NCBI GenBank assembly: GCA_030831125.1
Contig: JAURLQ010000062.1
Location: 1 to 48,905, forward strand
Origin: Gammaproteobacteria bacterium
GTDB lineage: Bacteria; Pseudomonadota; Gammaproteobacteria; Pseudomonadales; Pseudohongiellaceae
Direction of reading: 5' to 3'
Length of the DNA stretch: 48,905 bases
A program made the position numbers and the translations under genes. Shown here piece after piece: positions 41,184 to 48,905 of this stretch. The number at the start of each line of letters is the position of its first letter. Within the stretch, counting starts at the first letter, position 1. The notes below the pieces were generated by a model. That model worked only from the letters and a program-made list of their open reading frames with translations, made no database searches and had not been told where the DNA came from.

Positions 41184-41894
41184 ATGTCCCTGAACCTGCC
41201 CTGGCTGGACGACCGTTGCTCCCGGTTCCCGGAAACCGCTACTGCGCTGAAGCACCCCAACGGGTTGCTGGCAGCTGGCGGCACCCTTGATACGGATACA
41301 TTGACCCGCGCCTACCGGCGCGGGATCTTTCCCTGGTATGAAGCTGGTCAACCGGTTCTATGGTGGTCGCCCGATCCCCGCATGGTGCTGTTTCCCGCCG
41401 AACTGCATATAAGCAAGAGCATGCGGGGCTTTCTCGGCAAGCATGAATACACCATTACCATTAATCGTGATTTCGAAGCTGTTGTCAGCAATTGTGCCGG
41501 CAGTCGCCCAGGGAGCCAGGGAACCTGGATAACGCCCCAGGTCAAAGCAGCCTATTGCAACATGCACAAGACTGGCCTGGCACATTCGGTGGAAGTCTGG
41601 GCAGGCAATGATCTTGTTGGGGGGCTCTACGGAATTGCCATGGACCGGATATTCTTCGGCGAGTCCATGTTCAGCCACCGGGACAATACTTCCAAACTTG
41701 CCCTGATACATCTTGTTGCTGAACTTGTGAGCGTGGGGGTCGGGCTGATTGACTGCCAGGTTCCCAATCCGCATCTGGAAAGCCTTGGTGCGCGGCTCAT
41801 TCCCAGGGAAAAATTCGAGAACTACCTCCCGAAACAGGACAAGTCCCCACTCAATAGTACCCGACAGCTTTTCCTCCCGCCGGGCTGGCCCTAG
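41184..41894 (+). CDS. aat: leucyl/phenylalanyl-tRNA-protein transferase
   Basis: A 236-residue enzyme that adds Leu or Phe from aminoacyl-tRNA to proteins with N-terminal Arg or Lys, tagging them for ClpS-ClpAP. Landmarks are GLLAAGGTLDTDTLTRAYRR, GIFPWYEAGQPVLWWSPDPR, GSQGTWITPQVKAAYCNMHK, HSVEVWAGNDLVGGLYGIAM and FFGESMFSHRDNTSKLALIH. Length fits (E. coli 234). It is followed 33 nt later by bpt. Confidence 0.97.
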   Translation: MSLNLPWLDDRCSRFPETATALKHPNGLLAAGGTLDTDTLTRAYRRGIFPWYEAGQPVLWWSPDPRMVLFPAELHISKSMRGFLGKHEYTITINRDFEAVVSNCAGSRPGSQGTWITPQVKAAYCNMHKTGLAHSVEVWAGNDLVGGLYGIAMDRIFFGESMFSHRDNTSKLALIHLVAELVSVGVGLIDCQVPNPHLESLGARLIPREKFENYLPKQDKSPLNSTRQLFLPPGWP

Positions 41895-41927
41895 AATAAG
41901 CCATCCATACCAGACGATTTGTCTCTC

Positions 41928-42635
41928 ATGACGTCACTGAAAGACATCAGGCTATTTACTACCCAGCCACATGCTTGCAGCTATCTCCCCGGTGAACAGG
42001 CCCAAACCCTGTTCATCGATCCGGAGTTCCGCGCAGACCAGGCCAACAATACGCGCCTTTCTGAAATAGGATTCCGTCGCAGCGGAAACCATATCTACAG
42101 ACCCAACTGCAAGGATTGCAAACAGTGCCTGTCGTGCCGGGTGCTAGTCCAGGCCTTTGAGACCGACCGCCGCTTCCGCCGCATCCTGAAGAAAAACGAA
42201 GACATCCTTGTAAGTGAAACCGATGACATCAGCGATGACGAATACTATCTGATGTACAAGCATTACATCACCCTGCGGCACAGTGATGGCGACATGTTTC
42301 CACCCAGCAGGGACCAGTACAAATCCTTCCTGCTTAACAGGTGCGAAGGTACCAGATACTACAGTATGCGCTGCAATGGTCGGCTTTTGGGGGGCATGGT
42401 GCTGGACCGGCTGGATAATGGTCTGAGTGCAGTCTATACCTTCTTTGATCCCCTCGAGGAAAAACGCTCACTGGGCACCTATGCCATCCTTTGGCAACTG
42501 CAGCTGGCCAGGCGGCTGAATCTGGACTACCTCTATCTGGGTTACTGGATCCGGGATTCGAAAAAAATGCGCTACAAGCTCCAGTTCCGTCCGCTTGAAC
42601 TGCTCGTCCAACAGCGTTGGGTACTGATGAAATAG
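41928..42635 (+). CDS. bpt: aspartate/glutamate leucyltransferase
   Basis: A 235-residue Ate1-related transferase that adds Leu to N-terminal Asp or Glu, the second tagging branch of the bacterial N-degron pathway. The N-terminal ATE domain has HACSYLPGEQAQTLFIDPEF and the cysteine-rich YRPNCKDCKQCLSCRV. The C-terminal domain contains YTFFDPLEEKRSLGTYAILW and YLYLGYWIRDSKKMRYKLQF. ATG at 41928 is used; a TTG at 41919 is less likely. E. coli lacks this gene, while pseudomonads and vibrios have it. It precedes infA. Confidence 0.97.
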   Translation: MTSLKDIRLFTTQPHACSYLPGEQAQTLFIDPEFRADQANNTRLSEIGFRRSGNHIYRPNCKDCKQCLSCRVLVQAFETDRRFRRILKKNEDILVSETDDISDDEYYLMYKHYITLRHSDGDMFPPSRDQYKSFLLNRCEGTRYYSMRCNGRLLGGMVLDRLDNGLSAVYTFFDPLEEKRSLGTYAILWQLQLARRLNLDYLYLGYWIRDSKKMRYKLQFRPLELLVQQRWVLMK

Positions 42636-42702
42636 GCAGGCTTTGCCATGCAGCCCTATTTCGGGCACAATGCGCGCCTTTGTTGACAGGCGCAGTGAGT
42701 GA

Positions 42703-42921
42703 ATGGCTAAAGAAGACCAGATAGAAATGGAAGGCGAAGTGATCGATACGCTTCCCAACACCATGTTTCGCGTAAAGCTTGAAAACGGTCACGTTGTGAC
42801 TGCACACATCTCAGGCAAGATGCGCAAAAACTATATCCGTATCCTTACCGGCGACAAGGTAAAGGTTGAACTGACCCCCTATGACCTGAGCAAGGGTCGT
42901 ATAACCTTTCGCGCCAGATAA
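42703..42921 (+). CDS. infA: translation initiation factor IF-1
   Basis: A 72-residue OB-fold protein, the standard length, binding the 30S A site during initiation. [19 protein letters not shown] and [20 protein letters not shown] match the family almost completely. It is convergent with clpA, with only 21 nt between stops. A 6-bp hairpin TGGACG / CGTCCA overlapping the end of clpA may serve both. Confidence 0.98.
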   Translation: MAKEDQIEMEGEVIDTLPNTMFRVKLENGHVVTAHISGKMRKNYIRILTGDKVKVELTPYDLSKGRITFRAR

Positions 42922-42942
42922 GCACAGCCCTGTGGACGTCTG

Positions 42943-45243
42943 TCAGGCGTCCAGATTCTCTTCCTTCATATCCTGTTCGTCACCGCTTACACCGGTATCC
43001 GATGACGAAGCTGATATTTCCAGTCTGATATCGTCACCCTCTACAGTGACATGTACATCTCCTCCATTGACCAGTTTACCGAACAGGATGTCCTCTGCCA
43101 GCGGTTTCTTGATTCTGGTCTGGATCAGACGAAGCATGGGTCTTGCCCCCATTGCCTTGTCGTAGCCATGCTTGACAAACCAGTCAACCGCTTCATCAGC
43201 AACGTGCAGGACAACTTTCTTGTCATCGAGCTGAACCTGTAATTCAACCAGGAACTTGTCCACGACAGTCCTGATGACATCTGTGTCCAGCGGGGCAAAC
43301 TGGATGATGGCATCCAGACGATTGCGGAATTCAGGAGTGAACATTCTGCGAATCACTTCCATGGCATCAGTGCTGTGATCCTGGCTGGCAAAACCTATCG
43401 AAGTCCTGCTCATTTCATGGGCTCCGGCATTGGTTGTCATGATCAGAATCACGTTGCGGAAATCGGCCTTGCGTCCATTGTTGTCGGTAAGCGTGCCGTG
43501 GTCCATGACCTGCAGCAGCAGGTTGAACACATCCGGATGGGCTTTTTCGATTTCATCCAGCAACAGTACACAGTGCGGATTTTTGGCTATAGCCTCGGTC
43601 AACAGCCCACCCTGATCAAAACCCACATAGCCTGGTGGAGCACCAATCAACCGGGATACCGTGTGCCGCTCCATGTATTCGGACATGTCAAAGCGCAGTA
43701 ATTCAATTCCCATGATTTTGGCAAGCTGACGGCTCACTTCAGTTTTGCCTACGCCGGTAGGACCAGAGAACAGATAGGAACCAATCGGTTTTTCGCCCTC
43801 TTTCAAACCCGCACGCGACAGTTTGATCGAGGCAGCCAGTGCCGAAATGGCCTCATTCTGGCCGAACACCACCATCCTGAGATTCTTTTCGAGATCCTTG
43901 AGCGCCGTTTTATCCGAAGCAGAAACATTTTTTGGCGGAATACGCGCAATCTGGGCCACCACTTTTTCTATATCGGAAACCTGGATGAGTTTCTTGCGCT
44001 TGCTTGTGCTCTGCAGGCGCTGGAAAGCGCCGGCCTCATCGATAACATCAATGGCCTTGTCAGGCATGAATCGGTCATTGATGTAGCGACCGGCAAGTTC
44101 GGCTGCTGCCCTGAGCGACTTGTCTGTATAGCGCAGATCATGATGGGCCTCGTAACGACTCTTGAGTCCACGGAGTATCTGGTAGGTGGTATCCACATCA
44201 GGTTCAGTAATGTCGATTTTCTGGAAACGCCGGGACAAGGCCCTGTCTTTCTCAAAAATGCCACGGTATTCCTGATATGTAGTGGATCCTATGCAACGAA
44301 TCTTGCCTGAGGTCAGCAGCGGCTTGAGCAGATTGGAGGCATCCATTACACCACCTGAAGCTGCACCAGCACCGATAATGGTATGAATTTCGTCAATAAA
44401 CAGGATGGCACGCTCCTGCTTTTGCAGTTCAGCCAACAGTGCCTTGAAGCGCTTTTCAAAATCTCCGCGATACTTGGTGCCAGCCAGCAGTGCACCCATA
44501 TCCAGTGAATAAACAACACTGCCCTGCAGGATTTCAGGCACTTCCCCTTCTTCGATCTGGCGTGCCAAACCTTCTGCAATGGCTGTCTTGCCAACACCGG
44601 ATTCACCAACAAACAACGGGTTGTTCTTGCGACGGCGCGACAGCACCTGGATGAGCCGGGTAATTTCCTCATCGCGACCGATAAGCGGATCTATGCGGCC
44701 AGCGCGCGCTTCGGCATTGAGATTGGTGGCGAAACTTTCCAGCGGGCTCTGTTTCTTTTCCTTGCCCTCCTCTTCACCCATGGTGTCATTGTCATCACTC
44801 ACATCAGGGCCCGTTATACTGCCGTGTGTAATGAAATTGACCACATCCCCACGACTGACACCCTGTTTGGCAAGCAGGTAAACAGCCTGACTTTCCTTTT
44901 CCTGGAAAATTGAAACCAGTACATTGGCGCCGGTTACCTGGCTCTTGCCAGTCGATTGAACATGGAATACCGCACGTTGCATGACACGCTGGAAAGCCAG
45001 GGTATGGCTAATTTCGGCGTGCTCAGGATCCATCTGAAGTTGCGGCATGTTGGAAAGCAGATATTGCTGCAGTTCGTCCCGCAGTTTTTCCACTTCGGCA
45101 TCACATGCAACCAGTATCTCCCGGGCAGCCGGCTCATCAATCAGCGCCAGCAGCATATGCTCAACCGTAAAAAATTCGTGACGTTTGAGTCTGGCCCACG
45201 CAGCCACATGATTCAACGCTGTATCAAGTTCCTTGCTGATCAT
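42943..45243 (-). CDS. clpA: ATP-dependent Clp protease ATP-binding subunit ClpA
   Basis: A 766-residue double-AAA+ unfoldase that feeds substrates to ClpP. It has a Clp N domain (residues 1-145, where ClpS docks), D1 Walker A GESGVGKTAIAEGLARQIEE, D2 Walker A FSGPTGVGKTEVSRQLAKIM, and a ClpP-binding IGF loop in SRTSIGFASQDH. The acidic linker EGKEKKQSPLESFATNLN precedes D1. It lies 14 nt after clpS, so the two are co-transcribed. Confidence 0.98.
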   Translation of the reverse strand: MISKELDTALNHVAAWARLKRHEFFTVEHMLLALIDEPAAREILVACDAEVEKLRDELQQYLLSNMPQLQMDPEHAEISHTLAFQRVMQRAVFHVQSTGKSQVTGANVLVSIFQEKESQAVYLLAKQGVSRGDVVNFITHGSITGPDVSDDNDTMGEEEGKEKKQSPLESFATNLNAEARAGRIDPLIGRDEEITRLIQVLSRRRKNNPLFVGESGVGKTAIAEGLARQIEEGEVPEILQGSVVYSLDMGALLAGTKYRGDFEKRFKALLAELQKQERAILFIDEIHTIIGAGAASGGVMDASNLLKPLLTSGKIRCIGSTTYQEYRGIFEKDRALSRRFQKIDITEPDVDTTYQILRGLKSRYEAHHDLRYTDKSLRAAAELAGRYINDRFMPDKAIDVIDEAGAFQRLQSTSKRKKLIQVSDIEKVVAQIARIPPKNVSASDKTALKDLEKNLRMVVFGQNEAISALAASIKLSRAGLKEGEKPIGSYLFSGPTGVGKTEVSRQLAKIMGIELLRFDMSEYMERHTVSRLIGAPPGYVGFDQGGLLTEAIAKNPHCVLLLDEIEKAHPDVFNLLLQVMDHGTLTDNNGRKADFRNVILIMTTNAGAHEMSRTSIGFASQDHSTDAMEVIRRMFTPEFRNRLDAIIQFAPLDTDVIRTVVDKFLVELQVQLDDKKVVLHVADEAVDWFVKHGYDKAMGARPMLRLIQTRIKKPLAEDILFGKLVNGGDVHVTVEGDDIRLEISASSSDTGVSGDEQDMKEENLDA

Positions 45244-45257
45244 GCCGACTTACCTCT

Positions 45258-45614
45258 CTAATCGTCTGCTTCAATATCACACAACAACGGATGTTCAGCC
45301 GCTCTTGCATGCTCGTTTACCTGTACTGCCTTGGTTTCTGCAATTTCCCGCGGATAAACACCGCACACACCCTTGCCTTCAGTATGTACCTTCAGCATTA
45401 CCCTTGTAGCCCTCTCGATATCCATTCCGAAAAATATACGCAGCACATCAACCACGAATTCCATCGGCGTATAGTCATCATTCAACAGAATAACCCGGTA
45501 AAGCGGTGGAGGCTTGAGCCTGGTTTCCTCAGGGACCAGCAGTTCATTCAGCCCGCTACCGCGCTGGATATCATCACTGTCTCCGCCCTGTAATGTAATC
45601 AATGACTTGTACAT
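45258..45614 (-). CDS. clpS: ATP-dependent Clp protease adaptor ClpS
   Basis: A 118-residue N-degron adaptor that hands Leu/Phe-tagged proteins to ClpA. The substrate pocket motif is [20 protein letters not shown], and [20 protein letters not shown] is the second conserved block. A flexible N-terminal tail (residues 1-35) is of the length needed for ClpA engagement. It is upstream of clpA and divergent from cspD. A palindrome TTGTTA-N6-TAACAA at 45685-45702 lies in its promoter region. Confidence 0.97.
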   Translation of the reverse strand: MYKSLITLQGGDSDDIQRGSGLNELLVPEETRLKPPPLYRVILLNDDYTPMEFVVDVLRIFFGMDIERATRVMLKVHTEGKGVCGVYPREIAETKAVQVNEHARAAEHPLLCDIEADD

Positions 45615-46017
45615 GAAGCTTGCTCTACTGCCTGAAGAAACGCCGACACAGCTCCCGGGTGCAGGCGATAGCCGGATCGTTCGTTTGTTACAAAGTTAAC
45701 AACCAATATAACACGAACGCACCCTGGACTGCCGAAACGCATGGTTTGTAAATGGAGCAAATCCAGCCGTTTTCAAGGTACAGGTTTCCCTGATGGGAAC
45801 CTGCATGCTTTGCTCCTGTTTACAGCTATAGCGCGGGCTAATCGCTCAGTATTTGACTTGCAACCCAAAAGCAGTTATACGTTTTTGGCATTCGTCCGGA
45901 TTCAAATAATACAACAGGATGATAAGCCAGCCGGGCGGAAATCCGGCCAGTCCACAAGGAAAGTGCAGGCACATGTCGACAGAGAAGCTGAAAGGGCTGT
46001 AGTGAGGGGATTAGCCA
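45615..46017. other. divergent control region between clpS and cspD
   Basis: 403 nt. It holds an operator-like palindrome (45685-45702) and a nested inverted repeat: outer arms GTAAATGGAGCAAA (45748-45761) and TTTGCTCCTGTTTAC (45809-45823), inner hairpin CAGGTTTCCC-TGAT-GGGAACCTG (45781-45803). Two plus-strand promoter candidates follow (45853-45880 and 45885-45912). No gene seen. Confidence 0.6.
45853..45912 (+). promoter_or_regulatory. candidate cspD promoters
   Basis: Two sigma-70-like elements: TTGACT (45853-45858)-N16-TTATAC (45875-45880), and TTGGCA (45885-45890)-N16-TAATAC (45907-45912). Each would give a leader of about 100 nt or more, long leaders being usual for cold-shock genes. 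Confidence 0.5.
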
Positions 46018-46281
46018 ATGAGTAGTGGACAGGTAAAGTGGTTCAATAACGCAAAAGGTTTTGGTTTTATTCTGCCTGATGACGGAGGTGGCGACCTGTT
46101 TGCCCACTATTCCGCCATTACAATGGAAGGATATAAAACCCTGAAGGCCGGTCAGGCTGTAACCTTTGATATAATTGAAGGCCCGAAGGGATTGCACGCA
46201 GCCAATATTGTGCCCGTGCAGGGTTCAGACGATTCATCAGGACCGGTAGCCGGATCAGAACAGACTGATAACGCTTCCTGA
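46018..46281 (+). CDS. cspD: cold-shock-domain protein (CspD-like)
   Basis: An 87-residue single-stranded nucleic-acid-binding protein. RNP1 KGFGFI and RNP2 DLFAHYSAI are intact within a standard cold-shock domain (residues 3-66). An acidic/Ser tail of about 20 residues follows ([11 protein letters not shown]), longer than cold-inducible Csp proteins. The place opposite clpS is the one held by cspD in many gammaproteobacteria, where CspD inhibits replication in non-growing cells; that role is inferred from context. Confidence 0.9.
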   Translation: MSSGQVKWFNNAKGFGFILPDDGGGDLFAHYSAITMEGYKTLKAGQAVTFDIIEGPKGLHAANIVPVQGSDDSSGPVAGSEQTDNAS

Positions 46282-46390
46282 TTGTTTACAGACATGCTCT
46301 TCCAATATCAGTGACGAGTTCTGGATCGGCACTGTCGCTGCATATTTTTTCATGCTTTCATGACCGCTGTTGCCATTGTCATTACAGTCC

Positions 46391-46984
46391 ATGTCCCGCC
46401 TCCTCCTGTTCAACAAACCCTACAATGTACTGTGCCAGTTTACCGATAGTGAAGGTCGTACCACACTGAAGGATTTCATTACTGAACCGGGCGTTTATCC
46501 TGCAGGCAGACTGGATCGCGATTCAGAAGGCCTGCTGCTTCTGACCGATGACGGTAATTGGCAGCAACGGATCAGCAACCCCGTACACAAATTGCCCAAA
46601 ACCTATCTCGTTCAGGTGGAGGGGCTGATCAGTGAAGAAGCCCTGAACGCGCTGTCATCAGGTGTAATGCTCAACGATGGTCCCACGCTGCCGGCAAAGG
46701 CCACTGCCATTGCACCACCAAATGTCTGGGAACGTAATCCACCGGTGCGCGCGCGCAAGACTGTACCTGATTCCTGGTTGTCCATCTCCATTGTGGAGGG
46801 CCGCAATCGTCAGGTCAGAAGAATGACGGCGGCCGTGGGCTTTCCTACCCTGCGCCTGATCAGGATGGCTATTGGTGAATGGACGCTGGACGGACTGCTT
46901 CCCGGGCAATTCAGGACTGAAACCTTGCCGACCTTGCCCGCAAGGAGCATGCGTTACAGCCAGAAGCCCCGCAGGCGTCGATAA
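46391..46984 (+). CDS. rluE: 23S rRNA pseudouridine synthase RluE
   Basis: A 197-residue RsuA/RluE-type pseudouridine synthase without an S4 domain, as expected for RluE, which modifies U2457 of 23S rRNA. The catalytic Asp is in [19 protein letters not shown], and [20 protein letters not shown] is the second conserved block. The ATG at 46391 gives the family start ([17 protein letters not shown]). A basic tail (KPRRRR) ends the protein. It is convergent with moaE, 18 nt apart. Confidence 0.92.
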   Translation: MSRLLLFNKPYNVLCQFTDSEGRTTLKDFITEPGVYPAGRLDRDSEGLLLLTDDGNWQQRISNPVHKLPKTYLVQVEGLISEEALNALSSGVMLNDGPTLPAKATAIAPPNVWERNPPVRARKTVPDSWLSISIVEGRNRQVRRMTAAVGFPTLRLIRMAIGEWTLDGLLPGQFRTETLPTLPARSMRYSQKPRRRR

Positions 46985-47002
46985 CAATCAAGGTTACGCT
47001 GA

Positions 47003-47464
47003 TCAGGAATCCTGCCATCGATCACTTGCCTGCACATCAGATTCCTTCGCTTCAACCCAGTATTCGCCATCCGGGGAATAGCTTTTTTTCCAGAAAGGCG
47101 CGCGGGTCTTGAGATAGTCCATCAGAAACTGGCAAGCTGAAAAAGCTGCCTCCCTGTGTGTACTGCTGACACCCACAAACACAATCTGCTGACCAGCATC
47201 CAGCCGGCCTGTTCTGTGAATAATGGTAACTGCATGCACAGGCCAGCGACCTGCCGCTTCTGCCGCAATGGCTTCCAGGCTGCGATAGGTCATGCCGGGA
47301 TAATGTTCCAGGTAAAGGCCATGCACCTGCCTGCCCTCACTGAAATCACGAACCAGTCCGGTAAATGTAACCAGAGCACCGGTATCACTGGCTACCGATC
47401 GCAACAGATCAGTTTCTGCCTGGAGCGAGAAATCCTGTTCCTGTATACGGATATCAATCTGCAT
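47003..47464 (-). CDS. moaE: molybdopterin synthase catalytic subunit MoaE
   Basis: A 153-residue large subunit of molybdopterin synthase. Landmarks are GALVTFTGLVRDFSEGRQVH, LEHYPGMTYRSLEAIAAEA, VTIIHRTGRLDAGQQIVFVG and the catalytic lysine region LMDYLKTRAPFWKKSY. It is translated 6 nt after moaD. moaA and the molybdate-insertion genes are not in the window. Confidence 0.97.
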   Translation of the reverse strand: MQIDIRIQEQDFSLQAETDLLRSVASDTGALVTFTGLVRDFSEGRQVHGLYLEHYPGMTYRSLEAIAAEAAGRWPVHAVTIIHRTGRLDAGQQIVFVGVSSTHREAAFSACQFLMDYLKTRAPFWKKSYSPDGEYWVEAKESDVQASDRWQDS

Positions 47465-47470
47465 GATTTG

Positions 47471-47722
47471 TCAGCCACCTGTTACCGGTGGAAAAAAGGC
47501 AACTTCGTCACCATCTTTCACAGCAGTATGTCTGTTGGCAATTTCCTGATTTACAGCCATGAGCACATTTTCCTGCAGCAAGATCTGTTCCCACAGTTCA
47601 CCATGTTCTGCCACCAGTTTTTGCAGCACATCATTCACCTCAACTATCCCCGCAGGGAACAACTCTGTGGTAGATGTACCAAGCGCTTCCCGCACACTTG
47701 CAAACAGTTGCACGCGGATCAT
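47471..47722 (-). CDS. moaD: molybdopterin synthase sulfur carrier subunit MoaD
   Basis: An 83-residue ubiquitin-fold sulfur carrier. It ends with the obligatory Gly-Gly (FFPPVTGG), which is thiocarboxylated and inserted in the MoaE active site. [19 protein letters not shown] is typical of the N-terminus. It overlaps moaC by 4 nt. Confidence 0.96.
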   Translation of the reverse strand: MIRVQLFASVREALGTSTTELFPAGIVEVNDVLQKLVAEHGELWEQILLQENVLMAVNQEIANRHTAVKDGDEVAFFPPVTGG

Positions 47723-48204
47723 ACGGCATCTCCCCGCTGCCAGTGTCCGGATCGTCCTCCGGCTTTTTCCAGCAGTTTCACATCAGTGATTACCATGCCT
47801 CGATCCACAGCCTTGCACATATCGTAAATGGTAAGTGCAGCAACACTGGCTGCGGTGAGTGCTTCCATTTCCACACCAGTCTGACCCGTAAGTTTGCAGG
47901 TGGCCAAAATATTCACGCATGAATTTTCCGTATCTGCTTCCAGCACCACACTGATCTTGCTGAGCATCAAGGGATGACATAGAGGGATGAGATCCGGACA
48001 TTTTTTGGCAGCCTGAATACCGGCTATACGGGCAACGGCAAATACATCCCCTTTTTTGTGTGTGCCTTCTGCAATCATTGCCAGTGTGGCAGGCAGCATG
48101 CGAACCTGCGCAGAGGCTGTTGCCTCGCGTTCAGTGAGGGGCTTGTCACCCACATCCACCATATGGGCCCTGCCCTGTTCGTCCAGGTGTGTAAGCTTGC
48201 TCAT
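47719..48204 (-). CDS. moaC: cyclic pyranopterin monophosphate synthase MoaC
   Basis: A 161-residue enzyme of early molybdenum-cofactor synthesis, completing the conversion begun by MoaA. Signature blocks are [60 protein letters not shown] and the C-terminal [15 protein letters not shown]. It is the first gene of moaCDE and divergent from the NudJ-like gene. Confidence 0.97.
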   Translation of the reverse strand: MSKLTHLDEQGRAHMVDVGDKPLTEREATASAQVRMLPATLAMIAEGTHKKGDVFAVARIAGIQAAKKCPDLIPLCHPLMLSKISVVLEADTENSCVNILATCKLTGQTGVEMEALTAASVAALTIYDMCKAVDRGMVITDVKLLEKAGGRSGHWQRGDAV

Positions 48205-48303
48205 GCCTTAGAATATCCACTGTTTGAATCAATGCGGCATTATCCCTGTATATCCGGCATTTATGAAGCGAACGATTTCCGGTAGCATCGCCGACCTTTC
48301 CCC

Positions 48304-48905
<602 letters not shown>

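Overview
The window is chromosomal DNA of a gammaproteobacterium, GC roughly 50%, with house-keeping gene order close to that of pseudomonads and their marine relatives. The markers are a monomeric NADP isocitrate dehydrogenase, a divergent gltA / sdhCDAB-sucAB-lpd-sucCD block, gltX followed by tRNA-Ala and tRNA-Glu, and the series ftsK-lolA-rarA-crcB-serS-cysG next to trxB-aat-bpt-infA-clpA-clpS-cspD. Gene density is high. I see no insertion sequence, prophage, CRISPR array or rRNA gene. Species cannot be named from the sequence alone.

Layout. 1-3.6 kb: 3' end of idh, a secreted methyltransferase-like protein, and htpG behind a clear heat-shock (sigma-32) promoter. 3.7-9.0 kb: a six-gene minus-strand operon (DUF3450 protein, TtpC-like large ExbB, ExbB, ExbD, TonB, TPR protein), a TonB2-type energy-transduction system for the outer membrane. 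9.5-20.7 kb: an eleven-kilobase minus-strand TCA-cycle cluster (succinate dehydrogenase, 2-oxoglutarate dehydrogenase, succinyl-CoA synthetase), with gltA transcribed divergently from a shared promoter region. 22.5-24.2 kb: a periplasmic TraB/GumN-like protein and a FecR-domain protein. 24.2-26.3 kb: a hairpin-rich segment, tRNA-Glu, tRNA-Ala and gltX. 26.4-31.6 kb: accessory genes (arfB, two alpha/beta hydrolases, a PAPS-reductase-like protein, a C-terminal-haem cytochrome, a secreted two-domain protein, a GNAT acetyltransferase). 32.0-39.7 kb: ftsK-lolA-rarA-crcB-serS-cysG on the minus strand. 40.1-46.3 kb: trxB, then aat, bpt, infA, clpA, clpS and cspD, which together hold the writers (Aat, Bpt), reader (ClpS) and unfoldase (ClpA) of the bacterial N-degron pathway. 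46.4-48.9 kb: rluE, moaCDE, a NudJ-type hydrolase and the start of mnmA.

The least ordinary signals are not whole genes. They are: an 82%-identical, frame-shifted 74-bp tandem remnant of the crcB 5' end carrying the ribosome binding site; a run of perfect hairpins plus an inverted copy of the 3' end of tRNA-Glu at 24.2-24.5 kb; a perfect palindrome at the predicted start point of the htpG heat-shock transcript; a two-copy palindromic repeat (1.6 kb and 39.9 kb); and three structured intergenic segments (31.6, 39.8 and 45.8 kb). I did not find a clearly new multi-gene system. The TonB2-type operon and the TraB-FecR pair are the gene sets with the least settled function.
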